DNA of 64,000 nucleotides from Quillaja saponaria (lineage: Eukaryota; Streptophyta; Magnoliopsida; Fabales; Quillajaceae). Made by a program: the position numbers and the translations under genes. Numbering within the stretch: position 1 is the stretch's first letter; each line of letters starts with the position of its first letter. Below are positions 11,733 through 24,229 of this stretch, one piece after another. The stretch is from NCBI GenBank assembly GCA_029379385.1, contig CM055611.1:3534001-3598000 (forward strand), in the 5' to 3' direction. The notes below the pieces were generated by a model. That model was not told the origin of the DNA. It made no database searches and saw nothing but the letters and a program-made list of their open reading frames with translations.

Positions 11733-12640
11733 TTCTTAGCTCTGAAAGCATTCAAAATATTTAAATAAATACCAAAAAGTTTCCATATATCATTTTACTA
11801 TTGGCTCTTAAGCACCTTTTAGAAAGACCCTTTTAGAAAAAACTAAAACGTGGAAAAAAATTTAACAGATAAAAAACAAAAATTATGAAAAGTGCAAGTA
11901 ATGACGTTGTCTGAAAAAAAAGAAAAAAAAAAAGAAGAAGTTTATTTACTATTTTGGTCTGTGAGAATTATATTATTTTCTCATTTGGTTCTTCAAAAAT
12001 ATTTTTCTAATTAGGTCCTCCAGAATTTAATTTTTTCTATTTTTATCATTGATAAGTTAAATTTTTTAAAATTGAATTCTTACTTAACCCAAAACACAAT
12101 ATAATTAGTTGATATGGTTAAGAATACTTGAAAATAATTTTACGATTTGCTGAATTTTTTTTTTTTGAAAATAAAATAAAATATTTATATTACAATATTT
12201 AAAATTGAGGAAACAAACTTTGTTAAAAATTGATTCCTTTCTTTTGTTTATTTTTTTATTTTTCTAAGTTTGTTATAAACCACATGTCATATGTCATATT
12301 TGATTTGTCCAAGTCACTTCATCTCTTGTTAGCCAATTCAACATCGTTATTTTTTGTATAGTCAATTTAGATAGAAGGCAATAATAGGGACATAAGTGAC
12401 TTGATTTTGAAATTAAAAGTATCCGATTAAAATATTTTGAAATATAAGCATGAAAGTGAAATTTAATAAAAATAAAGTGTATTTTAGCAACAAAATAAAA
12501 TAAAATTAAATGATGGAGTATCAAAATAAAAATAAAAAACTGAATCTTGTAGGATCTTATTGAAAAAATAATTTCTCAAATATTAAAATAAAAAATAGTG
12601 TAATCTTCAAAAGGTTAAAGAACAAAAGATCCGTTTAGCT
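11733..12640. other. AT-rich spacer without recognisable genes
   Basis: Long A and T tracts and no exon-like or repeat similarity. The short minus-strand ORF at 12294-12524 has no recognisable motif and a composition expected of random AT-rich DNA. Confidence 0.5.
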
Positions 12641-12659
12641 ATTTAAGAGATAAATGAAA

Positions 12660-12811
12660 ATCCAATCATTCTAAAAGGCAAATCACATATAATTATGACA
12701 AAGGATTTAGCTTTAGATTATAAAAGAATTGCATTGAAATCATTTTCATCTAAAATCATACAAAGAAAAGAAGATATAGACGATCAAATCAAAATCATCA
12801 CAATTTTCAGA
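12660..12811 (+). promoter_or_regulatory. Promoter/5' UTR of disrupted defensin-like locus 1
   Basis: A TATA box (tataaaa at 12719-12725) lies 93 bp before the ATG at 12812. The segment ttagattataaaag...ttgcattgaaatcat and the following aaagaaaagaagatatag are conserved in the three intact defensin-like genes at equivalent distances. The block therefore looks like a retained core promoter plus 5' leader. Confidence 0.6.
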
Positions 12812-13048
12812 ATGGCTAGCAAGCATTTCTCAACACTCTCGCTTGAGGATTTTATGCATTGTGTTTCTATTGGCTTCAGCCTCAGGTAAACATAAATTAG
12901 TTTCAAAATTCTTTTCATAACTATTTTATTAAAATGAATTAATTAATTTTGTTTTACTTAATAATTCTAATATGGTGATATGTGAATTATTACAGGGTTT
13001 GGTACTATTGTAAGATCGGATATGGTCTGCCAAAAGACCTGCTCAAAT

Positions 13049-13532
13049 TGTTAGAAATTTCATAGGTGGGCTGCCATTAATTGTATGGTTTTGTTTTAAT
13101 AATAAAACGGGCTTAAGGTTTGGTCCATTTGAGACATGCTGGTAAAAGCCCATATAGTTTATGTGATCATTTAGGATAGGACTTAAGCACACTTCTTATC
13201 TGATTAAATATCTTATCTAATTAGATATGGATTAGGCAGTAAGTGTAGGCTGAGTGACTTTAAGAGTTTTTAATAGGAGGGCTCTTAGAGTTTTATTTGA
13301 CATAAAATAGCTAGGTCCCCTCTCCTCTCTATATATATGCATCTTACCCCATTGAGAGCTGCTACTAGAAAATACAAAGAGTACAGGAGAGGAAAACCTG
13401 GTTATGTAAAGCAATTATTGAGGCATGCTTGACAGAGATTCTAGATATCCGCTTCTATGGATCAATCAGGTACGCAAACCTTATTATTAATGTGTTCTAA
13501 ACTCATGTATGAGATCCTGTATAATTATTACA
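13049..13532 (+). repeat. 5' LTR of Copia element 1
   Basis: 484 bp, TG...CA ends, with a TATA-like ctatatatatgcatc near 13340 that would serve as the element promoter. It is paired with 19381-19861. Confidence 0.92.
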
Positions 13533-13534
13533 TA

Positions 13535-13547
13535 TGGTATCAAAGCC
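13535..13547 (+). other. Primer-binding site (initiator tRNA-Met type)
   Basis: tggtatcaaagcc lies two bases after the LTR end and matches the usual plant Copia PBS tggtatcagagc with one change. Confidence 0.85.
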
Positions 13548-15032
13548 TAATCTACATGAATTTAGAACCCTAATATTTATTTATTTAACATAAAATTACA
13601 GGGTTCATATAAGTCAGTTTCTTTAAACTTAAAATTGAACTCATATATGAATAAAATTGAGCCCAATTTGTTAGGGCTTTTAAAGGTCTCATTTATATCA
13701 GTTAATTTGATATATCATTTATGTGATTTCATCAACTATAAGTTGAGAAATCTGAATTTTAAAATTCAGATTGTTTTAAAATCGAAATTAAAATTTTTGA
13801 TTTGAAAACTAAGATTTCATGTTGTTTTAATCTATTTAAATCATAGATTTAGATTATGGTATGTTTTATACATAGTCAGGAATCATTCAATGAGCTTAAT
13901 TCGTATTATTTTGAGAAATTTGAATGAAACCCTTATGAAATAGAGTTAGGGTTCATGTCATTACAATTTCAATTATTTGAAATATTATCTTGATAAAACA
14001 TGAAATTGTTATAGGGTTATTGTTAGAAAAGTAATTTAAAACAAAACCCACACAAAATATTTGAGAAAGGGCATCAAAATTATATGAAAAAGTTAAATTT
14101 CATAAATGGGTCATAACAGACCCGTTTCCTCCAGTTCGGGTCAAGAAGATCTTGCAGAAGGAGGGAGAAGAAGGCCGCGCGGCTTTCTGCCATGCACGGC
14201 AGTGGTGCGTGTAGTACATGCGCTACCTTCTCCCATCCCAATGCCCTCCAAAATTTTACCAAAATTAATTTTTTTTAATTTTAGAATTTTATGGTATGGT
14301 TAAATTTGGGATATTATGTGCATGAATTATTGGTTTGGTTAATGATATTTTGTTATGTTTCAAACTAATATGGTTGCACATAAATAATTATTGAGAACTG
14401 TTTAATTTTCATATTTTATATGTTTTAGAACTGTTAGTAGTAGGTACTCTCCCTAGTTAGAGCTAAATAATTTCGTACTCTCATGTTTTCATAACATGTG
14501 TTAGTGAATGCTTCTATTTCGATTCAATTTTTCAAAGTTGCAACGTGTATTTAATTATCCTATGAGATACTTTTAAAATATATTTTGGTTTGAAAAAATA
14601 TATTATGAGTAATTAAATTTTCCTGCTTGAGAAAATCTTATAGGTTTAGTGTAGATGGTTGCCACCAAAGTGGTCTATTTATATAGATTTGTGGGATTTT
14701 TGAAAGCTATAGTACGAGATGTTTCTTAAATTATTGTATATAATTTCCCATCCAAAGGGGGTTATTATATACTTTAATTTTGAAAAATACATGAAACATA
14801 TGGTTTGGGGATATACTTGCCTAGAAGGTTTATTTGCTCAAAGGGGATAGACTTTTCGAAAGCTAGGATACTCTAATTTAAGTTTCATGGGTTGATCATG
14901 AGATCCTAATAGCATGTTACATTCTTTACCCAAAGGGGAGTTTGTAATGATGCACTTTAGATTCATAGAGAATAAATTTTTATTCTTGTTTTTAATTACT
15001 CAATTTGTTGACATGTTGCATTATTTGTTATT

Positions 15033-15620
15033 GAATCAGTCTCCCTAGCCGTTAACAACAATAATGCTACTATTGAATTGTTAAACAGTTCAAACTTTAA
15101 GAAATGGAAGCAAGATGTTGAATTTTCCCTGGGAATTATGGATATCGATTTACCTCTGCGTAGTGAGAAACCTGCTAATCTTTCTGATATTAGCATTATA
15201 GCTCAAAAAGAGGCTTTTGACAAATGGGAGAGATCAAATAGGTTGAGTTTGATCTACATGAAGAGATCAATCTCTGAATACCTTTTGAGTGGGTTACCTA
15301 AAACTCAAAGTGCCAAAGACTTCATGAAAGTTGTAGGGGATAGGTACAAGGTATCTGATAATGTTGAGACTGGAAAGCTAATAAATGATCTAGCGGGTAT
15401 AAGATATGAAAATGGAATTGGGGTTCGGGAATTCATTCTCAAAATGGTTCATGTACAAACTAAGCTTAAAAACAAAGAAATTTCAATCCTTGATAGTTTT
15501 GTGGTTCACCATTCTCTCAATTTAAAATCCCTGTTAGAAAGGAAAAATAAACAAGAAGGTAACTCACTAGCTTTCGTTTGTTTTGAATCTAATTTAGTTA
15601 ATGTCCCATCAAATTCTTAG
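15033..15620 (+). pseudogene. Copia element 1 gag relic
   Basis: An open frame of about 195 codons reads like the plant Copia Gag (UBN2 type): NFKKWKQDVEFSLG near the start, then YMKRSISEYLLSG and the segment KLINDLAGIRYENGIGVREF. The reading ends in a TAG at 15618-15620, directly after a stretch that in relatives continues into protease. The CCHC zinc knuckle usually found near the Gag C-terminus is not visible, so a deletion is likely. No convincing in-frame ATG remains at the expected start. Confidence 0.75.
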
Positions 15621-18600
15621 TGGCTTGACGGTGGTGCAATTGTTCACGTTGCTTGTACCATGCAGGGGTTCAAACACAAAAGGAAGCCAAGTGATTTAGA
15701 GGCAAAGCTTAGAGTCGGGAATGATGTCGAAGTTGAGGTCGGGTCCACAGGAATTAGTCTCCTTAATTTTAGAAAGTGGTTTTGAACTTGTTTTGAAAAA
15801 CACTTTTTATGTACCGTCTTTCAGGCAAAATTTGATTTCAGTTTCCTTGTTGACAAAATTGGTTATTCCTTTAATTTTGGTAATTCAAAAGTTCAATTGC
15901 TTCTAAATTCTAAAATTCTTGGAGGGTGTGTTTTGTCCAATGGTTTATATAGAATAAGTTTAGCACCCTTAAATATTAATTCCTCTTTAAATACTGAAAA
16001 AGTTGTTTCCAAAAGATCTTTAATTAAAGAGAAATTCTCAATACTTTGGCATAAGAGTCTGGGTCACATAAGAGTCTGGGTCAACCCATAGTTCAGAACT
16101 CTTAGAGATCATTCACACAGATATTAGTGGGCCATATTCTAACATTTTATGTAAAAACTGTTATTTCATTTCTTTCATTGATAACTTTTCCCGTTTTGGT
16201 CTTCTATACTTGATTAAAGAAAAATCTGATTCTCTTGATAAATTTATAATTTTCGAAACTGAAGTCAAAAAACAATTAGGGAAAGTCATTAAAATTATGA
16301 GATATGACCGTGGAGGTGAGTATTATGGCAAACATGGAGTTGATGGCCAACATATATGACCATTTGCCAAGTACTTACAAGAGTGTGAGATTGTTGCCCA
16401 ATATACCATGCTTGGTAGCCCTTAACAAAATGGTGTGGTAGAAAGGCTTAATCGCACCCTTAAGGACATGATGAGGAGTATGATGAGTAGGTCAAACTTT
16501 CCTGAATATCTTTGGGGGGACACCATTAAAACTGCCTTGTACATCCTTAATAGGGTTCCTAGTAAAGCAGTGCCTAAAAACATCTTTTGAGTTGTGGATT
16601 GGGAGGAAGCCTAGCTTGAACTCTTTTGTGTTTGGGGGTGTCCAGCTAAAGTGAGATTCTACAACCCAAATAAGAAGAAAACAGATCCTAGATATACCCG
16701 CTGTTACTTTATTGGTTATCTAGATCACTCTAAAAGATACAGGTTCTATTGCCCCGCACAAAAAACCAAAGTAGTGGAATCACAAACTGCCAAGTTCTTG
16801 GAATTTGATGTTGCTAAGTTGGAAAAGTCTTCACCTTCAGATCAGGGAGAGCGAAATGAGGATATTATTATTCCATTATATGATATGTCAGAAGCTACTG
16901 TTTCCATGCCTGTTGTGAGAACAGGTGATGGGGAAAAGTAAATGAACAAGCTGAAGTAGCACCACCTGTTCACACTGATGCTACTGCACATGTTCCTAAT
17001 GAAGCTCCTCAGCAACCATTTGCACAAATACCTGTTAGAATATCTGAACGGCAGAGAAGGCATGCCATTTTTGATGACTTCATTGTGTATTTGGGTGAAA
17101 TTGATTATGATGTTGGTGATATTGTTGATCCCACTACATATGGAGAAGCTGTCTCTAGTCTACAGTCATACAAGTGGATTGAAGCCATAAGAGAAGATAT
17201 GCAATCTATGGTACACAACTGGTGTATGGGAGTTGGTTGCACTTCCAGAGGGTTGCAGACCAATTGGGTGCAAGTGAGTTTACAAGACCAAGAAAGATTC
17301 AAAGGGAAAAGTTGAGCGTTTCATAGCAAGACTTGTAGCTAAAGGTTTCTCTCAAAGAGAAGGATGTGGATTTTAGTGAGACTTTTTCTCCTGTCTCAAC
17401 TAAAGACTCCTTTAGGGTCATCATGGCATTGATAACTCAATTTAATCTTGAGTTACATCAGATAGATGTCAAGACAGCCTTCTTGAATGAAGATCTTGCT
17501 GAAGAAGTTTATATGGTTCAATTTGAAGGTTTCAAAGAAAATGGAGAGAGTGAACTTGTTTGTAGACTCATGAAGTCCATCTATGGTCTAAAACAAGCAT
17601 CTCGATAGTGGTTCTTGAAGTTTGATGAGGTAATCACCTCTCTTGGTTTTGTTGAAAACACGATTGATTAGTGCATATATCTCAAAGTCAGTATGAGCAA
17701 ATTTATCATACTGGTGTTATACGTTGATGATATTTTGCTTGCTAGTAGTGACATTAGTTTATTACATGAGACAAAATTGATGTTAGCTAAGACCTTTGAC
17801 ATGAAGGATCTTGGGGAGGCATCATTTGTTTTTGCCATTGAAATTCATCGGGACAGATCTCATCATTTGTTGGGTTTTTCTCAGCGAGCATATATTGATC
17901 GTGTGCTCGATAGGTTTAATATGCAGAAATGTAAGCCTGGGGATGTACCAGTTGTCAAGGGTGATAGCTCAGCTTGGATCAGTGTCCTGTTAATGATTTT
18001 CAGAGAGAGTTCATGAAGAATATGCCTTATACTAGTGCAGTTGGAAGCTTGTTGTATGCTCAGGTTTGCACCAGACGTAACATTGTTTTTGTAGTGGGAT
18101 TTTTTGGTAGATATTAGTCAAACCCAGGTCCAGAACATTGGGTTGCTTGCGAAGAAAATTATGAGGTATTTGTAGAGAACCAAGGAATTTTATGTTGATG
18201 TATAGAAATGTTGATCACCTTGAGTTGATTGGTTACTCTGATTCTGACTTTGCTGGTTGCAAGGATTATCTGAAATCCACATCAGGATACATTTTCATGA
18301 TAGGTGGGGGAGCCGTATCTTGGAAAAGTTCTAAATAGACAATCACTGCTTCTTCCACTATGCAGGCAGAGTTCGTTGCTTGTTATGGAGCATCGACACA
18401 GGGTATATGGTTAAAGAACATGATAACATGTATTGGTGTGGTTGATTCGATCTCTAGACCTCTTAAAATTTACTGTGATAACAGTTCTGCTGTGTTCTTT
18501 TTTAAAAATAACAAGAAATCTAGTGCATCAAAAACTATAGATATTAAATATTTGGCTACCAGGGATTTAGTGAAAAAGGGGAGACTTTGTGTTTGAATAT

Positions 18601-18700
18601 ATTGAAACAGAAAAAAAAAAAATGTTAGCAGATTCTTTAACCAAAGGACTCAGGACTGGGGTTTTCAAAAGTCATGTTGATAACATGGTATTGTAGAGTC
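15621..18700 (+). pseudogene. Copia element 1 pol relic (protease-integrase-RT-RNase H)
   Basis: Protease: WLDGGAIVHV just after the gag stop (family WLDSGAT.H), with the catalytic Ser/Thr replaced by Gly. Pre-integrase: LWHKSLGHI near 16045. Integrase: HTDISGPYSN (16113), RYDRGGEYYG (16300) and [12 protein letters not shown] (16430), so the D,D,E residues are still readable, though stops interrupt. Reverse transcriptase: DVKTAFLNEDL (17466) and LYVDDILLASSD (17720), YVDD intact. RNase H: MQAEFVACYGAS near 18360. Several stops and frameshifts split it into pieces (15721, 16651, 17366, 17693, 18360), so no polyprotein can be made. Confidence 0.85.
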
Positions 18701-19369
18701 CTTTGATGTTTTTGGTTAATGGGAGTTTGCGTTGTTTTATTCAAACCAGCTAGCATGTTATATATGGTATTTTATGTTTGTTTACATTCTTGTTGGATAG
18801 TACGTTTTATTAATGAAAATAATAGTTATTTTCATTATGATATGATTGATATTGTATGTGCACATATGGTTATTTATGACATGTCATTACATTAAAATCT
18901 TAAGACTTTGTGTCTGTCTTAAGTGTGACGGTTTTGTCAATTTGGAGGTATGTCTCAAATGACACTAATTTGATATCTCGAGATGGTTGTTGAGACATAC
19001 AAGTTTAAAATTAAGCTTAAGTGATTTCTAGTGCTTTGGAAAAGCATCCATTTTTAATGAAATTACTAGAGGACCGACAATGAAAATAGCATATGTTGAT
19101 TATATTTAGATGCTATTTTCTCGCTACATTACCACATCTAGATCCAGTTAGCATTTGCAACCATGGATTGGTCTTGTGTCGTTTAAGTAGCACAATGATT
19201 GCCATGATTCGATGTTAATAACTTAATTGGACTGGATTGTTTGAAGTGTGTCTCAGGACCAAATTTTTTCTTTTAAAACTGTGGCCACATAAAAGTTATA
19301 CCTTGCCTCGAGAGTCGTTTTCTAAAAATATATTTTCCAAAATTTTGAAAACTACAATTAATGTTGCCT

Positions 19370-19380
19370 AAGTGGGAGAA
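19370..19380 (+). other. Polypurine tract of Copia element 1
   Basis: aagtgggagaa lies directly before the 3' LTR, the standard plus-strand priming position. Confidence 0.8.
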
Positions 19381-19861
19381 TGTTAGAAATTCCATATGTG
19401 GGCTGCCATTAATTGTATGGTTTTGTTTTAATAATAAAATGGGCTTAAGGTTTAGTCCATTTGAGACATGCTGGTAAAAGCCTATATAGTTTATGTGATC
19501 ATTTGGGATAGGGCGTAAGCACACTTCTTATCTGATTATATATCTTATCTGATTAGATGTGGATTGGCAGTAAGTGTAGGCTTAGTGACTTTAAGAGTTT
19601 TTAATGGGAGGACTCTTAAGAGTTTTATTTGACATGAAATAGCTAGGTCCCCTCTCCTCTTTATATATGCATCTTGCCCCATTGAGAGCTGCCACTAGAA
19701 AATACAGAGAGTACGGAGAGGAAGACCTAGTTGGGTAAAGCAATTACTGAGGCTCGCTTGACTGAGATTCCAGATATTTGCTACTATGGCTCAATCAGAT
19801 ACACAAACCTTATTATTAATGTGTTCTAAATTCATATATGAGATCCTGTATAATTGTTACA
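19381..19861 (+). repeat. 3' LTR of Copia element 1
   Basis: 481 bp, direct repeat of 13049-13532, same TG...CA ends, followed by the CAAAT duplication at 19862-19866. Confidence 0.92.
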
Positions 19862-20882
19862 CAAATAACTCAAAATGCAATGAAGATTGCATTGGTATGA
19901 ATTTCCATCAAGGAGGTTACTGCATGCCTATACGTGGGTCACCAAGGGAGATATGTTGCTGCTTTAAGAATTGAGTTCTCATGTTTTAGGGGAAAAAAAA
20001 AAAAAAAAAAAAAGAAGTAGAAGAAGAGTTTTTATCGAGTTTTATGCTCTTCTTTTAAATACAAAAATATAAATTTATGTGAGTTTTATCAAGTTTTATG
20101 CTCTTCTTTTAAATATAAAAATATAAATTTATGTCTTTCTCCTTAATTTGGTATTTGTAACTTGGATTTAATTACCCCTATGCATTAAAATATCAATTTT
20201 AAGAATATTACCAATTAACAGATATATAAATAAAGTCATTTGATGCCAATAATATGTAATTTATGAATTTTGCTAAATAATTAGGAAAAGATTAAAAAAA
20301 GTACCATGTAAGGAAAAAAATTAGGATAAATAACGTAAAAAAAATTATCATGTCATCATTTGTTCGTGCTTACGTACATTAAACGATTTTGGATAAAGTG
20401 ATTTAAACAATACAAAACATGTGTATAGATTTTGGTAAGAATTACTTGTAATATTTATAATATATTAAATGGTTGTTTAAAAGTTCAGTTAATGTTTAAT
20501 AAATAATTTCTTCATTGATTATTTTCAAATAACCAAAAAGGATACAAAATGATTTATTATATGTGATTTTCTATAATTTATAATTTAATTAGAAAATGTA
20601 ATAAAAAAAAAAAAAACTTAATTAAAGTATTTCTCTAAAAAGAATTAAAATCATCAAGCTTTGATAATTTTAATAAGCAATAAATTAATATAAAGTTATT
20701 ATCCATTAGTCGTGAAAGTAGAGTAAAGGTACAATATTGTCTAAGTTTTGAGAAGCAAAATAAGGGTATTGGGTGTTATTTATGAAAAGTGGGGCTATCA
20801 TAGTCTTTTATTTGATCAAACTTAATTATAAGTGGAAAAATGTAAATATCAAACCTTTGTTTATTTTTTTCTAATAACTCCG

Positions 20883-23800
20883 CCAAAGATTACTCTACAA
20901 GTCTCAAGCCTAGATAAAGGAGGAGGGTTGTGATAGGTTGACAGCTAGCGTAAAACTAATCAAAACCTATGAAGATGAATCCTACAAAATATTCGTTAGG
21001 GCGTAACCCTCTTAGCGACTTGCTGCATCAAATCCCGGGTGTAATGAGAAATGAGCAAGGGTTGGGTCATCACATCCTTAGTGGCGCGCCATACCGGCAC
21101 CCAGTGTGGTGCAAAATAAGCAAGGGTTCTCACATCGAGGGTAGGTGCGGGTAAAGAAGCTAGTTCAGGACAAGATTCACATAGCTACTTAGAACATAGG
21201 GACTCTTACTGGTAAATTGAGAGAGCTTGTAGATACTATGAGTAAAAGGAGAATTAATATTGCTTTCTTACAAGAAATTAAGTGGGTAGGAGAAAAAGGT
21301 AGAGAGATAGAGAGAACATGATTCAATATATGGTATATCGGTAAGTATAGAAATAGGAATGGAGTGACGATTATTATAGATAGAAATTCAAAGGATAAGG
21401 TTTTAGAAGTCAAGCGAAAAGGTGATAGAATAACTTTAGTCAAACAGGATTTAAGTACCTTTAAGAGAAAAACTATTTATTGGTGGAGATTTGAACGGTC
21501 ATGTTGGAAATGCTAACGAGAGTTTTGAGAGAGTGCATGGGGTTATAGTTATGGAGATAGGAATGAGGGTGAATAGTCTATTTTAGATTTTGCGGTTACG
21601 TGCGACTTGATTTTAGCTAACACGTTCTTTAAAAAACAAGAGTCGTACTTAGTCACCTTTAGTAGTGGGCCTAGTAAGAGCCAAATAGATTTTGTTATGA
21701 CTAGGAGGGTTGATAAAGTTGTATGTAAGGATTGTAAAGTTATACCTGACGGGTGTTTAGTGTCTCACCACAAACTTATGGTTGTAGATGTTGGTGTTAA
21801 GCGTTGGAAGCAAAAACATAGAAGTAATAAGTGTAGTAGGACTAGATGGTGGAATTTGAATGAAGGAAATATAACTATTTTTAAAGAAAAAATGTTACAG
21901 GGTGACCCATGGATGGTGGAGAGTGAGCCTAATATGATTTGGGATGAGATGGCTAGTCGTATCAGGAATACGGCTAGAAAGGTGTTAGGAGAAAGTAGAG
22001 GATGTGGACCTCAAACTAAATAGACTTGGTGGTGGAATGAAGAAGTTCAACAAGCTATTTAAGTTAAAAAAGAGTATTATAAAAGATTACACGAGAATAG
22101 AAATGAAGATAATTATAAATATTTTAGACAAGCTAGAAAAGATACTACGAAAGCGGTTAGGGAAGCTAAAGGCAACGCTTGTCAAGGACTTTATTAAAAG
22201 TTAGAGACAAAGGATAGAGAAAAGGATATTTGTAAGATTGCCAAACAAAGATAATGGCGAACTAGGGACTTAAATTAGATTAAGTGCATTAAGTATGAGG
22301 CTGATTGGGTTTTTGTTAAGGAATGTAAGATTAATAAGAGATGACGAACTTAATTCGATACTTTATTTAATAGATATTCAAGGGGTGATATTGGAAAACT
22401 AGATGACACATTCGATGATACAAACCGCCGATTTGTTCATCGGATTAGAGCACAATAGGTTAAAGAAGCTATTCATAAGATGAATAAGGCAATGAGCACA
22501 GATGATACACCAATAGAAGTTTTGAGATGCCTAGAAGATATTAGCATAACTTGGCTTACAAATCTTTTTAAAAAGATTCTAGTAACCAAGAAAATGCCCG
22601 ATGAATGGAGGAAGAGTACGTTGATCCTTGTTTATAAGAATAAAGGAGACATTCAATGTTGCACGAATTATCGATGAATAAAACTTATAAGTCATACAAT
22701 GAAGCTCTGGGAGAGAGTGATTGAGCGTAGGTTTAGGAACGAGACTCTAGTTTCTGAGAATCAATTTGGCTTAATGCCGGAAAATCTACAATAGAGGCTA
22801 TTTTCTTACTTAGGAGAGTAATGGAGAAATATAGAGAAAAGAAAAATGATCTTTACATGGCCTTTATTGATTTAGAAAAAGCACATGATAGGGTGCTAAA
22901 ACAAGTCATGTGGTGAGTTCTCGAGAAGAAGAATATCCCTACTTAATATATAGAAGTTATTAAAGATATGTATGAGGGAGTAATGACTAGGGTGAGGACC
23001 ATAGATGGTATGACTGGAGAGTTCCCGATCACGATAGGTGTTCACTAAGGTTCATCCTTAAGCCTATACCTATTTGCTTTAGTCATGGATGAACTTACAT
23101 ATAATATTCAAGATAGGGCTCCATAGTGCATATTGTTTACTGATGATATTGTGTTGGTAGATGAAACTAGAGAATGTTTGAATTCCAAATTAGAAATGTG
23201 GAGGAACGCATTATAATCTGAAGGCCTTAAGTTGAGTCGGACAAAAACCAAGCATATGGAGTGCAATTTCAGTGAAACAAAAGGAGGCCAAATGAAATAA
23301 CTTTGTCAGGCAATCCCTACAAAGGATGTGTTTAAGTATTTAGGTTCATTTATACAAAAAGATGATGCAATTAACCATGATGTAAATCATAAGATCAAGA
23401 CAAGGTGGGTGAAGTGGCGCAATACTTCGGGAATTTTATGTGATCATAAAATCCTGATTAGATTGAAAGAAAATTTTTATAAGATGATAGTTAGGCCAGC
23501 TATACTATATGATATCGAATATTGGGCAGTTAAGAAGTAACACTCGCATAAGACGAGAGTAGCCAAAATGAGAATATTGAGATGGATGACCGGACATACA
23601 AAAAGGATAGAATAAGGAATGAGGAGATCCGTAAGAAGGTGACAGTAACACCTATTGAGGAGAAAATGAGGGAGAATCGCCTACGTTGGTTTGGACATAT
23701 CCGACCTCGGCCAATGGACGCGGTAGTTAAGAAATGTGACTTGGTATAGGTGTTAGGTGTTAGACTTGGTAGGGGGAGACCGAAACTTACATGAGGGGGT

Positions 23801-23935
23801 AGTCATCGAGAAGGATATGACTGCTCTTGGCATTATTGAAAATGATGCATTAGATCGATACGAATGGAGAAAAATGATTCATATAGTTGACCCTAACTAG
23901 TTTGGGATTTAAGGCTTCGTTAAGTTGTTTATTTT
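20883..23935 (+). mobile_element. RTE-type LINE (degenerate)
   Basis: A single-ORF non-LTR element. It begins with a GC-richer 5' region (20883-21180). An AP-endonuclease relic and a reverse-transcriptase relic follow, and it ends in the phrase aactagtttgggatttaaggcttcgttaag (23897-23926), which resembles the 3' terminus of plant RTE elements. No LTRs and no target duplication were recognised. Stops and frameshifts occur throughout. Confidence 0.75.
21180..23905 (+). pseudogene. RTE LINE endonuclease/reverse transcriptase relic
   Basis: N-terminal part near 21200: LTGKLRELVDTMSKRRINIAF, then LQEIKWVG, matching the start of AP-endonuclease domains, where Glu of QE is catalytic. The segment QIDFVMTRR near 21687 and SHHKLMVVDV near 21764 correspond to the endonuclease D-F and SDH-like motifs; here the aspartate of SDH reads His. 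RT segments: MPDEWRKSTLILVYKNKGD near 22596 and the FIDLEKAHDRV reading near 22862. A catalytic box equivalent of F/YADD reads FTDDIVLV near 23138. The C-terminal part near 23328-23540 (KYLGSFIQKD...WAVKK) is also typical. Multiple stops make it non-functional. Confidence 0.75.
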
Positions 23936-24003
23936 TTTCCAATCCTATTTATAATAATAGAATTTTAGAAAAATAATCTAATTATATTCTAAAAATATAT
24001 ATT

Positions 24004-24110
24004 TTTTTTTGGTACATAGGGAGGTTGGGGTTTGAACCCTCAATCTGAGGATGGGGGAAAGGCCTAAGGCTTGGTACCATGCCAATTGAACTATGCTTTG
24101 GCTGGTATTC
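24004..24110 (-). repeat. tRNA-derived SINE
   Basis: The minus strand gives box A (tagttcaattggcatgg) and box B (gggttcaaaccccaa) about 50 bp apart. Both are close to the consensus for polymerase III internal promoters. The short body ends in an A/T-rich tail next to ggtacatag. This is the best-preserved SINE head in the window. Confidence 0.65.
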
Positions 24111-24229
24111 TAAAAAGATTTATAACCAAACATTGAATACAATTAGGTTTCACTAGAATAGAATTAAATACAAACACATGAATTAGGAGAGAATGTTGAG
24201 AAGTAATTTATGGTATATAAATTTGGTTT

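Larger units (their letters stand above)
13049..19861 (+). mobile_element. Ty1/Copia LTR retrotransposon (degenerate, complete structure)
   Basis: Two direct LTRs (13049-13532 and 19381-19861) both begin TGTTAGAAATT and end TTACA. The flanking target duplication is CAAAT (13044-13048 and 19862-19866). A primer-binding site complementary to initiator tRNA-Met (tggtatcaaagcc, 13535) follows the 5' LTR. A purine-rich tract (aagtgggagaa, 19370-19380) precedes the 3' LTR. Order of coding relics: gag, protease, integrase, reverse transcriptase, RNase H, which is the Copia order. The LTRs differ at roughly 7-9 percent of positions by eye and the ORFs are broken, so the insertion is old. It lies within the second exon of a defensin-like gene. 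Confidence 0.93.
12812..19977 (+). pseudogene. Defensin-like (8-Cys) peptide gene split by a Copia insertion
   Basis: Exon 1 (12812-12885) encodes the signal peptide but carries one extra base compared with the 73-nt exon 1 of intact relatives, which shifts the frame. The intron is bounded by gtaaac and ttacag. Exon 2 starts at 12996 in phase 1 and is open until 13048, where the Copia element interrupts it. It resumes after 19866 and ends at a TGA near 19977. Across the insertion the residues keep the family pattern: two Cys three apart before the break, then C-x3-C, GGYC and a final CCC motif. Eight cysteines would be present in all. The 5-bp duplication CAAAT flanks the insertion. The gene encodes no functional peptide now; the family are small secreted CS-alpha-beta-type peptides. 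Confidence 0.8.

Noticed and set aside
14080..14303. Overlapping ORFs on both strands in a GC-richer patch inside Copia element 1
   Set aside because: They lie in the untranslated leader between the PBS and gag; no motif is visible.
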